From assembly GCA_965277445.1 (NCBI GenBank), contig CBDICY010000013.1, positions 2,852,001 to 2,916,000 on the forward strand: DNA of 64,000 nt, written 5' to 3'. Each line of letters begins with the position of its first letter. The stretch's first letter is position 1. Shown one piece after another: positions 9,287 to 18,113 of this stretch. The position numbers and the translations under genes are program-made. This DNA is from JAFMDF01 sp965277445 (GTDB lineage Bacteria > Bacteroidota > Bacteroidia > Chitinophagales > Saprospiraceae). The notes below the pieces were generated by a model. That model had not been told where the DNA came from and searched no databases. It saw only the letters and a list, made by a program, of their open reading frames with translations.

Positions 9287-9760
9287 ATGATGTTTCATAA
9301 AATCAATTGTAGTACTACTCTATTTGGGTTAGCTATAGCCTCCATCTTGCTCTGTGGTTGTCAAGCAACCACCCCCGTAATCACTCATTACGTGTCTGAG
9401 AATACCAAACAAATGAATCTACCATTTTCAGATGCGGTAATTGTTGACGACATGATTTATTTGTCTGGTGTTTTAGGTAATAAACCAGGTTCTTTTGAAT
9501 TGGTTGAAGGTGGTATTCGGGCGGAAGCTAAACAAACAATGGAAAATATAAAGATTACACTAGCTGCCAATGGTGCTACCATGGACGATATTATTAAATG
9601 CCGAGTGTTCATCGCAGACATCAAAGAATGGGGCATTTTTAACGAAGAATATGTGAAATTCTTTCCGAATAAAAAACCTGCTAGAAGTGCATTAGGTGCA
9701 AATGGGCTTGCTTTAGGTGCTAAGGTAGAAGTAGAATGTATGGCTTGTAAAAGAAGATAA
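9287..9760 (+). CDS. RidA/YjgF-family lipoprotein
   Basis: Residues 1-25 form a lipoprotein signal with the lipobox ILLCGC (lipidated Cys about residue 25). The mature part is a RidA (Rid/YER057c/UK114) domain of about 125 residues: SDAVIVDDMIYLSGVLG, TMENIKITLAANGATMDDIIKC, and PARSALGANGLALGAKVEVEC. The Arg in PARSALG and Glu in VEVEC match the active-site pair of deaminating RidA enzymes, which hydrolyse reactive enamine/imine intermediates. An envelope lipoprotein version is unusual compared with the cytosolic RidA but is known in Bacteroidota. The gene is monocistronic; a hairpin lies downstream. Confidence 0.85.
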   Translation: MMFHKINCSTTLFGLAIASILLCGCQATTPVITHYVSENTKQMNLPFSDAVIVDDMIYLSGVLGNKPGSFELVEGGIRAEAKQTMENIKITLAANGATMDDIIKCRVFIADIKEWGIFNEEYVKFFPNKKPARSALGANGLALGAKVEVECMACKRR

Positions 9761-9862
9761 AATTAGTAGTTTTATAAAGTTTTCATAATATATTTTATCT
9801 AATCAGAAATTTTCAAATGAGTAAAAATTAATTACATTTTAGTAAATCAATTTCAACACTAA

Positions 9863-9899
9863 ACAAAAAAATTGCTTGCCCACCTTTGTGGACAAGCAA
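9863..9899 (-). terminator. Rho-independent terminator for the 9.9-10.8 kb gene
   Basis: TTGCTTGCCCAC (9872-9883) pairs with GTGGACAAGCAA (9888-9899) around a short loop, and on the minus strand the stem is followed by a run of seven T. It lies between convergent genes and may also end the RidA transcript, although on the plus strand the T-rich tract starts about ten bases later. Confidence 0.75.
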
Positions 9900-9928
9900 C
9901 TGATAAAACTTTTTTATTGTTGTTCAAT

Positions 9929-10795
9929 CTAAAACCTTCCTAGCATTTGTACGACTTGAAAACCGCCAAATGGTAACATTCTGTAGGCTGTTCCTCTATA
10001 GAGGACATATTTGTCACCTCTATACCAAATCATTTCTCCGCCTAAGGGTAATGCATCAATACAAGCTCCGATTGGTGCATCCACCGCATAATATCTACCG
10101 AATCGTTTTCTAAACCAAATCCCATCATATAACCAATATCTATCTCCAAAAAATCTAACCCTTTGTGCTTGTAATCCATTAGCTGACGGAAAACGGTTAT
10201 ACCTCAAATCGTAGTAGTTTGGTGTATAATGAATACTAGTCCAAAATGTACGATTCCAGTTATTTATACCACTATAATAAGTGTTACAGTAATTGTTTCG
10301 CTCATTATTTCGATAAGTATAGTTAGAACGAGCACTTTCGGCTCTTCTTTCTACCGTATATCTATCATTATTTACTCGATTACCTCTGTTTCCTGTATCT
10401 ACTCTTCTGCTTGTCGCAGTTGCCTGCGTATTAGCTGTGGTAGTAGAACGCGTTCTATTTACATATTCTCTCTTCGCTGCTGTTCTATTCACCGTACTCC
10501 GTCGAGTTGGTGTAGTTGTTCTAGTTCTTTCTCTATAATCCCGCTTTGCAACACTTCTATTCGCTGTACTTCGAGTTGGGGTACTTCTATTTACTGATGA
10601 ATTTCTAGTTCTATTGGTATAATCTCTTTTTACTGTAGTTCTATTAACTTTTGCTCTTTGGTACGTATCATTCTTCGCTCCTCTCTTCGTAGTCTGACGG
10701 TTTTGTGTGAAAGAATCAGTTGGTACTAATAAGAAGGCTAATAAACCACTAAAAGCCAAAGTCCAAAAATTCTTTTTTATTGCTTGTTTTGTCAT
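9929..10795 (-). CDS. Secreted Arg/Thr-rich protein with DUF6515-like C-terminus
   Basis: A 288-residue protein with an N-terminal signal/hydrophobic segment at about residues 11-30. Residues 35-150 are low-complexity, built from degenerate repeats of the form (V/A)NRTTVKRDYTNRTR and VNRTAAKREYVNRTR, extremely rich in Arg, Thr and Ser. The C-terminal 110 residues are aromatic-rich with RFFGDRYWLYDGIWFRKR and GDKYVLYRGTAYRMLPFGG, which resembles the DUF6515 group of Bacteroidota envelope proteins. Function unknown. The basic repeat could bind acidic polymers, but that is speculation. It ends at a good terminator. Confidence 0.7.
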   Translation of the reverse strand: MTKQAIKKNFWTLAFSGLLAFLLVPTDSFTQNRQTTKRGAKNDTYQRAKVNRTTVKRDYTNRTRNSSVNRSTPTRSTANRSVAKRDYRERTRTTTPTRRSTVNRTAAKREYVNRTRSTTTANTQATATSRRVDTGNRGNRVNNDRYTVERRAESARSNYTYRNNERNNYCNTYYSGINNWNRTFWTSIHYTPNYYDLRYNRFPSANGLQAQRVRFFGDRYWLYDGIWFRKRFGRYYAVDAPIGACIDALPLGGEMIWYRGDKYVLYRGTAYRMLPFGGFQVVQMLGRF

Positions 10796-11137
10796 TGCTA
10801 AAAATTTTAAAGCTTAATAAATCATTCTTATTAGCGAATATTCGCTGCAAGAATTCATTATTATGACGAAACAAAGTCACTAAGTACACAAAAAAGTTAC
10901 TTTTTTAACAGATTTTTAAGAAATTAGGTATGAATTGAGTTAATGGGGAGTTATGACACAAGGTAAAAAAATGATTTTAAAAATTAAAATGAATGAGCAA
11001 AGAAAAAATAATTTGATAAAATTTTCTATCTACCCAACCTTTTTAATAAAGTCTACAGTCTATTTTAAAAAAGAACAACGAATAGTTAATTTGGTTTAAA
11101 ATGGTTATTCATCATTTCACTAAAAAGCTAATAAAAT
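10796..11137. other. Divergent intergenic region, no gene seen
   Basis: This 340 bp AT-rich gap separates two divergent genes and must hold both promoters. I see no clear inverted repeat, RNA gene or ORF with coding character. No confident Bacteroidota-type TAnnTTTG box was identified by eye. Confidence 0.5.
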
Positions 11138-11929
11138 ATGACGGTAACAATAGTTAGAAATTGGCTTTTATTAAGCATAGTCTTCTTTAGCAGCCACTTA
11201 TTTGCCCAATCGACGCAAGAATTTCGTAGACCAGATATCGTTTATCTAAAAAATGGCAGCATCTTTAGAGGTCAAATAGCCAGTTATGAGATAGGAGGTA
11301 ATTTAGAATTAAGATTAGCTGTGGATAGAGTAATGCATATTGATGCTAAATCTATTAAGAAAATTGTACAAGAGGCTACGGAGACAGAAAAAATGGCAGA
11401 ATCACCAGAAATAGTATTCGAAAAAATCTATGCTTTTCGAGAAAAGGGATTGCACTTCAGTACTACTCTTGGATATATCGGGGGAAATGATCAATTTGGA
11501 AATTATACCGACGGGTTTAATGTACATTTCCAAAGTATTTATCAATTTAATAGATTTGTTGGTACAGGCTTAGGAGTTGGCGTTGATTTTTACAATGTGA
11601 ATTTAGGCAGTATTATACCCATCTATACATCGGTTCGAGGATATTTAAAAGCGAAAAATGTAAGCCCTTATTATCAATTAGCTGCTGGATTTGGTATCCC
11701 TGTAATTGATGCAGAAACTAGTGGATTTACCAGTAGCAAAGGAGGCTATTACTTAGCTCCTGAATTAGGATTTCGTTTTAAAGGTTCGGCAGATACTAAT
11801 TTCTTTATGGGGCTTGGCTTACAATGGCAGAAGGCCACTTATACTTTAGATTTTGGAGATACTATCAGCAATAATAAAGATACATATACTTTTAGACGGT
11901 TAAATTTCAAAATAGGACTCTTATTTTAG
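11138..11929 (+). CDS. Predicted outer-membrane beta-barrel protein
   Basis: The 263-residue protein has a Sec signal peptide (residues 1-24, ending FAQ). A short domain at about 30-75 begins DIVYLKNGSIFRGQI, a pattern seen in many Bacteroidota proteins before a barrel. From about residue 100 alternating hydrophobic strands with aromatic girdles follow, for instance GLHFSTTLGYIGG, YYLAPELGFRFKG and the terminal RRLNFKIGLLF, whose final Phe is typical of barrels. No enzymatic motif is seen. It is immediately followed by a sigma factor gene and probably belongs to the same transcription unit. Confidence 0.75.
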   Translation: MTVTIVRNWLLLSIVFFSSHLFAQSTQEFRRPDIVYLKNGSIFRGQIASYEIGGNLELRLAVDRVMHIDAKSIKKIVQEATETEKMAESPEIVFEKIYAFREKGLHFSTTLGYIGGNDQFGNYTDGFNVHFQSIYQFNRFVGTGLGVGVDFYNVNLGSIIPIYTSVRGYLKAKNVSPYYQLAAGFGIPVIDAETSGFTSSKGGYYLAPELGFRFKGSADTNFFMGLGLQWQKATYTLDFGDTISNNKDTYTFRRLNFKIGLLF

Positions 11930-11958
11930 GCAAAAACAGCACATATAATGAGGAAGAA

Positions 11959-12483
11959 TTGGTAAAAGGTTGTGTCGATAATGACAGAACATACCAAGAG
12001 GCCTTATATCGGCGATTTTATCCCGTTATGATTGGTATGTGTCTGCGATATACTCAAGACAAGAATTTGGCGATGGAAATTGTCAATTCTGGTTTTCTAC
12101 GAGTTTTCAAAAAATTACACACCTTTCAATTTTCAGGTTCTTTAGAAGGTTGGATTCGAAAAATTGTCTTCCATGTTTTGGCAGATCATTTCAAAAAGAA
12201 ATCAAGCAATATTCATTTTTTAGAAATTGAACAAGGAGATAAACCTACCAATAATTATGTGTTAGAGGGTTTATATGCCGAAGATATTCTAAAATTAATT
12301 GACAAATTACCTAATGCAACTCGTCGCGTTTTTATTTTATATGCGATCGAAGGATATAAACACCATGAGATTGGAAAAACACTAGACATTAGTGTTGGCA
12401 CTTCAAAATGGCACTTATCAGAAGCACGAAAAAAATTAAAATCTTTTCTTTACGAGGAAGGACTTATAGCAGAAAATGGATAA
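11959..12483 (+). CDS. ECF-type RNA polymerase sigma factor
   Basis: A 174-residue sigma-70-family protein of the extracytoplasmic-function type. Region 2 is visible as ALYRRFYPVMIGMCLRYTQD..LAMEIVNSGFLRVFKKL with SLEGWIRKIVFHVLADHFKK, and region 4 as LPNATRRVFILYAIEGYKHHEIGKTLDISVGTSKWHLSEARKKL (helix-turn-helix). The frame has no ATG near the family's conserved start. A TTG at 11959 is possible, but the residues before it (NEEE, then LVKGC) match the expected N-terminus, so translation may begin upstream at a rare codon such as ATT at 11923, overlapping the preceding stop. Its 3' end overlaps the next gene by 8 bp, implying a coupled regulatory pair. Confidence 0.9.
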   Translation: MVKGCVDNDRTYQEALYRRFYPVMIGMCLRYTQDKNLAMEIVNSGFLRVFKKLHTFQFSGSLEGWIRKIVFHVLADHFKKKSSNIHFLEIEQGDKPTNNYVLEGLYAEDILKLIDKLPNATRRVFILYAIEGYKHHEIGKTLDISVGTSKWHLSEARKKLKSFLYEEGLIAENG

Positions 12484-13789
12484 AGATAACGTACATATAG
12501 ATAATGAATTTACTGATCATAGCTGGAATGAAATGTCTAAGCTATTAGATCGGGAAATGCCCGTAAAAAAACGGAAAAAGCGACTAATTTGGATATGGTT
12601 TCTAGGGATTGGTCTATTGGCTTTAATAGGGCTAACCACTTATTTTCAACAAGATACCCCATCCATCCTAAAGTCTTTACCTATTCCTGTAATCAAAAAT
12701 AAAGTAGCTAGCAACGCTGAAAATAAAAAGGTCACTCATCAATCTGCTAAATCAAGTAAGTCTACAAAAAAGGTTTCAAAATCACCAGTTACTACGAAAT
12801 CATCCGACAATATTTCGGTAATTAGTACAATCAAAAATCCCACAAAAAACTCCCCCACAGCAGCAAATGTTTCAACTGCTGTGGGTGTGGGCGTTTCACC
12901 TTCTATTAAAAATGATTTAGCTACAAATAACGCATCTATAACATCCAATAATTTAACTACCAATAAATCAGTCTTGAGTCCTTCTTTTCAAAAGAAAGAA
13001 ATAACTGATTTTTTTTCAATAAATAGCCTTACTCCTTCATTATTATCAATCAAGTCCCAAGAAACCATTATTCCTGTTTTGCCAGTTAAAAATCGGTTAA
13101 AATGGCGTTTTGGTGTTTATGCAAGTGTTTTAAGCCCTAAACTTGGAAGCTTTAGATCAGGTCTACACGCTAATCTTATTTTTAATCCTAAATGGAGGTT
13201 TCATTTTGGCATGGGGTATGCCAAACGAATTTCTTCAACTACCTCAACTACTAATAATAATCAAGAGTTTGCTAGTCCTATTGCTGATATGGAAGAAATG
13301 GAGGACATGAGCACTACAGCAGGTACTGGTGCTGGCCCAGTCCCTTCGTCTACAAATCCTAATCCCAATGAAATAGATTTGATAGATAATCAAGGAATCC
13401 GTTTTAGCAATTTTCATTATTTTGAACTCCCATTTATGGTTCAATATCGAATTCAATCTAAATTTTCTGTAGAACTGGGTGGAAGTTTAAGTTATTTACA
13501 TGGTTACCGCTATCAATATCAAGCCGCTTCCTTCTTTTCCAATAACGCCAATTTAGCTGGCAGTTTTGATACCTCAAGATCTGGTGATTTATTGGTTGCT
13601 AATGCCCCTACCGTTTCTTCAATTAATTGGGCATTAATTGGAGGTGTCAATTATCAATTGACTACGAATTTAGCAGCTTATGCTAATTACCATTATAGCA
13701 CACCTTATTTAAAATCAACCACAAGCGCTATTCCTGATAAAAAAAGATGGCAACAAATGGAACTCGGAATTCGCTATTATTTTAAATAA
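12476..13789 (+). CDS. Inner-membrane-anchored, barrel-containing partner of the ECF sigma factor
   Basis: A 437-residue protein starting inside the sigma gene (ATG at 12476, 8-bp overlap). Residues 1-35 are cytoplasmic and charged (HSWNEMSKLLDREM, then a KKRKKR stop-transfer), followed by a transmembrane helix at about 37-57 (LIWIWFLGIGLLALIGLTTYF). Residues 80-200 are Ser/Thr/Asn-rich linker. From about 205 a barrel-like region follows (WRFGVYASVLSPKLG, FELPFMVQYRIQSKFSVELGGSLSYL, terminal MELGIRYYFK). The N-terminus resembles the anti-sigma segment of such proteins in Bacteroidota, so it may restrain the sigma factor and couple it to envelope status. That role is inferred from layout. Confidence 0.7.
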   Translation: MDKDNVHIDNEFTDHSWNEMSKLLDREMPVKKRKKRLIWIWFLGIGLLALIGLTTYFQQDTPSILKSLPIPVIKNKVASNAENKKVTHQSAKSSKSTKKVSKSPVTTKSSDNISVISTIKNPTKNSPTAANVSTAVGVGVSPSIKNDLATNNASITSNNLTTNKSVLSPSFQKKEITDFFSINSLTPSLLSIKSQETIIPVLPVKNRLKWRFGVYASVLSPKLGSFRSGLHANLIFNPKWRFHFGMGYAKRISSTTSTTNNNQEFASPIADMEEMEDMSTTAGTGAGPVPSSTNPNPNEIDLIDNQGIRFSNFHYFELPFMVQYRIQSKFSVELGGSLSYLHGYRYQYQAASFFSNNANLAGSFDTSRSGDLLVANAPTVSSINWALIGGVNYQLTTNLAAYANYHYSTPYLKSTTSAIPDKKRWQQMELGIRYYFK

Positions 13790-13818
13790 AACCTATTTTG
13801 CTGCCATATAATTGAATT

Positions 13819-14829
13819 ATGCAGCTAAAAATTCATCCATTAAAACTCTATCTAAATAAGCCTTTCACCATTGCGCATGGTACTTTTCATTTTAGAGAAG
13901 CCATTATCATAGAATTGAAAAATGGAAATTTATCTGGTTTTGGCGAAGCAACGGTGATTACTTATTATGGTAAAAGCTTAACACAGTTTACAAGGGTTAT
14001 TGCAACACATCAAGCTTTCATTGAATCGCTTACTTTAGCAAATCCTGTTGATTTTTGGCGACAACTCTACCCTATTCTAAAAGATCATCCTTTCCTTTTA
14101 TGCGCTTTAGATGTTGCCGCCCACGATCTTTGGGCTAAAAAACAAAAACTACCATTATATCAAGCTTGGCAATTAGACACAAGTAATTTGCCATTAACTA
14201 ATTTTACGATTTCTATAGGTTCTATCGAAAATATGGTCGCTCAAATGGAAGCCTATCCTTCCCCTATTTATAAGATTAAATTAGGGACAAAGGAAGACAT
14301 TGCTATTATCAAAGCACTTAGACAGACTTCCAATGCTATTTTTAGAATAGATGCCAATTGTGCTTGGACGGTGGCAGAAACTTTAAAAAACGCCATTGAA
14401 CTAAAAAAATTAGGGGTCGAATTTTTAGAACAACCATTGGATAAGGATAATTGGGAAGGTATGAAAATACTATTTCAACAAAGTGTTTTACCTATTATCG
14501 CCGATGAAAGCTGTCAAACTGCCTTCGATGTCAAAAAATGTCATCAACATTTTCACGGTGTTAATATAAAACTAATGAAGTGTGGTGGATTCACCCCCGC
14601 ACTAAAAATGATTCAAGAAGCTAAAGCTTTGAATATGAAAGTTATGTGTGGCTGTATGACCGAGACAAGTATTGGTATTTCTGCCATCGCTCAGTTATTA
14701 CCACTACTAGATTATGTCGATATGGATGGTGCTTTGTTAATCAAAGATGATCCTGCAATTGGCGTACAAATCGAAAATGGAAAAGTTACTTTTGGAAAAG
14801 GAAATGGTATTGGGGCAAGGCTAAGATAA
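13819..14829 (+). CDS. Dipeptide epimerase (enolase superfamily)
   Basis: A 336-residue enolase-superfamily enzyme resembling L-Ala-D/L-Glu epimerases, which interconvert dipeptide stereoisomers during murein peptide recycling or related dipeptide catabolism. Catalytic features are in order: the KxK motif in YKIKLG near residues 151-155, metal ligands Asp in RIDANCAW near 178, Glu in EQPL near 203, Asp in ADES near 228, and the second catalytic Lys in NIKLMKCGG near 250. The terminal DMDG near 305 is the substrate-binding DxD-type motif of the dipeptide epimerase branch. The start lies 30 bp after the preceding gene, so read-through from the sigma operon is possible. Exact dipeptide specificity is unknown. 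Confidence 0.88.
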   Translation: MQLKIHPLKLYLNKPFTIAHGTFHFREAIIIELKNGNLSGFGEATVITYYGKSLTQFTRVIATHQAFIESLTLANPVDFWRQLYPILKDHPFLLCALDVAAHDLWAKKQKLPLYQAWQLDTSNLPLTNFTISIGSIENMVAQMEAYPSPIYKIKLGTKEDIAIIKALRQTSNAIFRIDANCAWTVAETLKNAIELKKLGVEFLEQPLDKDNWEGMKILFQQSVLPIIADESCQTAFDVKKCHQHFHGVNIKLMKCGGFTPALKMIQEAKALNMKVMCGCMTETSIGISAIAQLLPLLDYVDMDGALLIKDDPAIGVQIENGKVTFGKGNGIGARLR

Positions 14830-14859
14830 GCGGTAATTTTGACTTGTAGCACAGGATTA

Positions 14860-14933
14860 GTGCCGCTAGGTACGATTATTGGAGGCTATCTAGTTTAGAT
14901 GGTTTACTACCTAACTTTCGTACCTAGCGGCAC
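14860..14933. repeat. Palindromic repeat, GTGCCGCTAGGTACGA family
   Basis: GTGCCGCTAGGTACGA (14860-14875) is the exact reverse complement of 14918-14933, with a 42-base spacer. The core is the same as in the palindrome at 980-1036, with one substitution on each arm made in a compensating way. It lies after the epimerase stop codon and before the convergent DUF4442 gene. It has no T run and reads as another dispersed palindrome copy. Confidence 0.8.
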
Positions 14934-15010
14934 GTTGGGGCAAAATTCATTTAACTATCTGCTGAAACAAAGTCTAACAACTATGCCTAAAAAGAAAATT
15001 TCTAATTATA

Positions 15011-15478
15011 CTATCTTTTTTTAGTTGGCTTATCCGTCACCTTCAGCGTAATCGTAGCAGTCATAACTTCCACCCCATCAGTATTCTTCACCGATACAAA
15101 ACAAGGTACTTCACTTTGTCTCCAATCTACGTCGGACAAATCACAAGTAGCCGTTAAATTGGTCGTTGCTTTTTTGAGATAAGCTACTTCCATGCCCATG
15201 GGAATCCATCTGCGGTGATTCGGAATAGAAGCTTCTGCACAGATCCCCATAGCATATTCACATAAATTACACATAGCAATAGCATGAACCGTTTTTAAAT
15301 GGTTGTGTATGGCACTCCTTTTGCGCATCGTCACTTGAATAAAATTCGGGCGTAATTCCTTAATTTGTGGTCGAATAGTCGTAAAATAAGGCGCTTTTCT
15401 GGAAACCATATAAGAAAAAAGCCTTTTACCAAATGGATATTTTATCGTTTTATTATAGAGTTTTAAAACTCGATTCAT
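15011..15478 (-). CDS. DUF4442 hotdog-fold protein
   Basis: A 155-residue cytoplasmic protein of the DUF4442 group, related to acyl-CoA thioesterase-like hotdog proteins. Evidence is the pattern IRPQIKELRPNFIQVTMRKR, followed by IHNHLKTVHAIAMCNLCEYAMG, the helix that in hotdog thioesterases carries the substrate pocket, and the C-terminal strand VEVMTATITLKVTDK. Length is normal. The substrate is not known. It is convergent with the epimerase gene and divergent from the following secreted esterase. Confidence 0.82.
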   Translation of the reverse strand: MNRVLKLYNKTIKYPFGKRLFSYMVSRKAPYFTTIRPQIKELRPNFIQVTMRKRSAIHNHLKTVHAIAMCNLCEYAMGICAEASIPNHRRWIPMGMEVAYLKKATTNLTATCDLSDVDWRQSEVPCFVSVKNTDGVEVMTATITLKVTDKPTKKR

Positions 15479-15779
15479 ACTTGAGTGACTTTCAGAGTTG
15501 GAAAACGGTAAGATAGAAAAAATACCCTCCTTTTAATAAAAACTAAATGAAATTAGTATTTATTAAAGCCAAATTTCTATTTTTATGCGCCGATTACTTG
15601 GCATTATTTATGGTTACATAATACAATATCTTCCCACTTAAGTATCAGCTGCTTTTTTTCAAAAAAAGAATATTTTTTTGAGTACAATTTCCCCATACGC
15701 TACTTATACTACTGAACAACTTTTCCCCTTCAAAGGCAATACTAATTTATGTTACCTCAAAATCTAAATCCATCGTATT
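15479..15779. other. Divergent intergenic region, no gene seen
   Basis: These 300 bp separate the divergent DUF4442 and esterase genes. They are AT-rich with T and A runs (for example 15,655-15,680). No coding potential, tRNA or strong hairpin was noticed; it should contain two promoters. Confidence 0.5.
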
Positions 15780-17969
15780 ATGAAAAAAAGTCTACTATTT
15801 TTATTCGTTTTTCTCCCGTCCTTAATTTTTGCGCAAACCTTAACGAATTCCACCTCTATTAACATCACCAAAACTTGGTCACAAGAGCCTAGTGGATGGA
15901 CGTATCCAATAATGATTCTTCTTCCAACAACGCCAATCCCTGCGGGTGGTTATCCTGTGGCAATTGTACTGCACGGAAATGGGGGAAATGGAAATGGCAG
16001 TATTGCTCAATGGAGGAATACCTTGACCAATCATATTTTAATTGGTCCATCAGGTTATCGGACAAGTTGGAATATTGCAGATGAAGCAAGTGATGCGCCC
16101 GATGTTGAAATGATAGGAGATTTAGTCGATCAATTACAAACCTACTCCAATGTAAACCCTAATAAAATTAGATTAATTGGTAGTTCTAATGGTTCAGGAC
16201 TGTGCAATAGAGTTTTTATTGAAAATGATGATCCGGGAATAGATATTATCTGTGGCATTGTTTCTCAATTAAATGTGCCACAATATCATAATAATAACTT
16301 TCATTTTCCAAGTGGTGCAACTGGCGACCCCGCACCTTTTGATGGATATGATACGCCTATAACGCCTATAACAGGCAGAAGGTTTTTATCTATTTGTAAT
16401 GATAATGATCCCATTATTCCCTATTTAGGAGGTAGTTCTCCTGTTGGCGTAGATTTTTTAGATGCACAAGAAGCCATTTTTCTCATTGCCCAAAGTCAAG
16501 GATACACAGGCGAAAAATTACCCGCAGCAGGCACCCAACTTGGCACCTCTACTGTCTATGAATACGCTTATTTATCCAACCAAGTAGTACATTTAAGAGG
16601 AAATGCTAGGCATAGTGCAAGTGTGGAGCAAAGAGAATATGTAAATACTTATTTTAATACGGTTTTAGAAGATAATGATAGCGATAATGATGGTGTTACA
16701 GATGATATAGACTGTGATGATAATGATCCAAATATTGGCGCAAAGCAAACTGCAGGGACAAGCTGTGATGACGGAGATGATACTACCGAAAATGACCAGA
16801 TTCAAGCCGACGGTTGTAGTTGCGCAGGAACAAAAATTGCTTGTATTGACAACGGTGGCGATGCCGATGAAGATGGGGTTTGTGCTGAGGTAGATTGTGA
16901 TGACAACAATCCAAATATTGGCGCAAAGCAAACCGCAGGTACAAGCTGTGATGATGGCGATAATACTACCGAAAATGACCAGATCCAAGCCGACGGTTGT
17001 AGCTGTGCAGGAACAAAAATTGCCTGTATTGATAATGGTGGAGATGCTGATAAAGATGGTATTTGTGCAGATGAAGATTGTGATGACAACAATCCAAATA
17101 TTGGTGCAAAGCAAACCGCAGGTACAAGCTGTGATGATGGCGATAATACTACCGAAAATGACCAGATTCAAGCCGACGGTTGTAGCTGTGCAGGGACAAA
17201 AATTGCCTGTATTGACAACGGTGGCGACGCCGATGAAGATGGGGTTTGTGCTGACGAAGATTGTGACGACAACAATCCAAATATTGGCGCAAAGCAAACC
17301 GCAGGTACAAGCTGTGATGATGGCGATAATACTACCGAAAATGACCAGATTCAAGCAGATGGTTGTAGTTGTGCAGGAAGTCCAATCAACATATCTGGCT
17401 GTTTAGCACCAACAAATCCAGTTATTAGTGGAACAGGTGGACGTAGAGTTAATATTGATTGGACAGCAGTATCTGGGGCTACTCACTATATTATACAAAT
17501 CCGTTTTAAGGGAACTAGTAGATGGTTAGTGACGGCAAGAGTGAACGCTACTAAAGTTCATCTATATGGCGCATTTAGAAGTTACGAATATCGGATTAAA
17601 TCAATTTGCGAGGATGGGGAATCAGTATATAGTCCTATTTATGAATTTTCTATCCCAACCGTTGCTGGACTTACCTCTGCTACTTCAAGAAACAAGCAAG
17701 TGGAGGCAACCGAAATTTTCCTTGAAGCAACTGCAAGTTTATATCCAAATCCAGTAGCTACTCAATTAAATTTGTTCTATCAAACTAAAGCTAAAAAAGC
17801 GACCTTCTTGATTTATGACAGTCAAGGCAAAATCGTCTACGAACGAACGCTATCTGAAACGAGGGCTAATTATGATATCAATCTTAGTAATCTAGAAACA
17901 GGTTTCTATTTTGGTGTAGTCAAAGAGACTGGTAAAGTTCCCTTTTATGAAAAATTTATCAAACAATAA
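15780..17969 (+). CDS. T9SS-sorted secreted esterase-like protein with calcium-type repeats
   Basis: A 729-residue protein with signal peptide (1-19, ending FAQ). Residues about 30-290 are an alpha/beta hydrolase of the polyhydroxybutyrate-depolymerase / feruloyl esterase kind: VAIVLHGNGGNGNG (oxyanion loop), GSSNGSG near 140 with the nucleophile Ser, SICNDNDPIIPY near 207 with a candidate Asp, and LRGNARHS near 278 with a candidate His. Residues 298-540 contain four almost identical 61-residue, Asp- and Cys-rich repeats that resemble thrombospondin type 3-like calcium sites (DADEDGVC). A fibronectin-III-like domain follows (545-620), and the last 80 residues are a T9SS type A sorting domain (SLYPNPVATQLNL). 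It is therefore exported and surface-attached or secreted. Substrate unknown. Confidence 0.88.
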   Translation: MKKSLLFLFVFLPSLIFAQTLTNSTSINITKTWSQEPSGWTYPIMILLPTTPIPAGGYPVAIVLHGNGGNGNGSIAQWRNTLTNHILIGPSGYRTSWNIADEASDAPDVEMIGDLVDQLQTYSNVNPNKIRLIGSSNGSGLCNRVFIENDDPGIDIICGIVSQLNVPQYHNNNFHFPSGATGDPAPFDGYDTPITPITGRRFLSICNDNDPIIPYLGGSSPVGVDFLDAQEAIFLIAQSQGYTGEKLPAAGTQLGTSTVYEYAYLSNQVVHLRGNARHSASVEQREYVNTYFNTVLEDNDSDNDGVTDDIDCDDNDPNIGAKQTAGTSCDDGDDTTENDQIQADGCSCAGTKIACIDNGGDADEDGVCAEVDCDDNNPNIGAKQTAGTSCDDGDNTTENDQIQADGCSCAGTKIACIDNGGDADKDGICADEDCDDNNPNIGAKQTAGTSCDDGDNTTENDQIQADGCSCAGTKIACIDNGGDADEDGVCADEDCDDNNPNIGAKQTAGTSCDDGDNTTENDQIQADGCSCAGSPINISGCLAPTNPVISGTGGRRVNIDWTAVSGATHYIIQIRFKGTSRWLVTARVNATKVHLYGAFRSYEYRIKSICEDGESVYSPIYEFSIPTVAGLTSATSRNKQVEATEIFLEATASLYPNPVATQLNLFYQTKAKKATFLIYDSQGKIVYERTLSETRANYDINLSNLETGFYFGVVKETGKVPFYEKFIKQ
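16677..17388 (+). repeat. Four tandem 183-bp coding repeats
   Basis: Units start near 16677, 16860, 17043 and 17226. The spacing is 183 bp (61 codons), confirmed by the CCAAATATTGG landmark at 16911 and 17094. Differences are few and mostly third-position, apart from the first unit, which has a diverged start, and the last, which is cut short. Such similarity means recent tandem expansion and allows length change by slippage or recombination. The repeats also create long spurious ORFs in other frames. Confidence 0.92.
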
Positions 17970-17993
17970 TCTATAGAAAAACTGATTAAGGTC

Positions 17994-18036
17994 AAAAAAA
18001 GCGATGCCTTATTTTTAAAATTCGGCATCGCTTTTT
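17994..18036 (+). terminator. Strong rho-independent terminator
   Basis: AAAAAAAGCGATGCC (17994-18008) pairs with GGCATCGCTTTTTC (18023-18036) around a 14-base AT-rich loop, ending in T residues. It lies 25 bp after the esterase stop and, with A and T runs on both sides, can also serve the convergent gene on the minus strand. Confidence 0.88.
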
Positions 18037-18113
18037 CTTTAAAATGAAGTAAAACATTCAAAGTGTGGAACGGGCTGGTTTAGCCATTTTTAATACTCTA
18101 CAAATTGGATTCA

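Noticed and set aside
10229..10597. 122-residue plus-strand ORF rich in Ser, Ile and Arg
   Set aside because: It is the complement of the Arg/Thr repeat of the minus-strand gene at 9929-10795.
16677..17388. CRISPR array from regular repeats
   Set aside because: The 183-bp unit is fully coding, has no unique spacers and no cas genes nearby.
16665..17406. Long ORFs of 96-229 residues on both strands over the calcium-repeat region
   Set aside because: They are shadows of the 183-bp coding repeats in other frames; composition is biased and repetitive, with no start context or homology.
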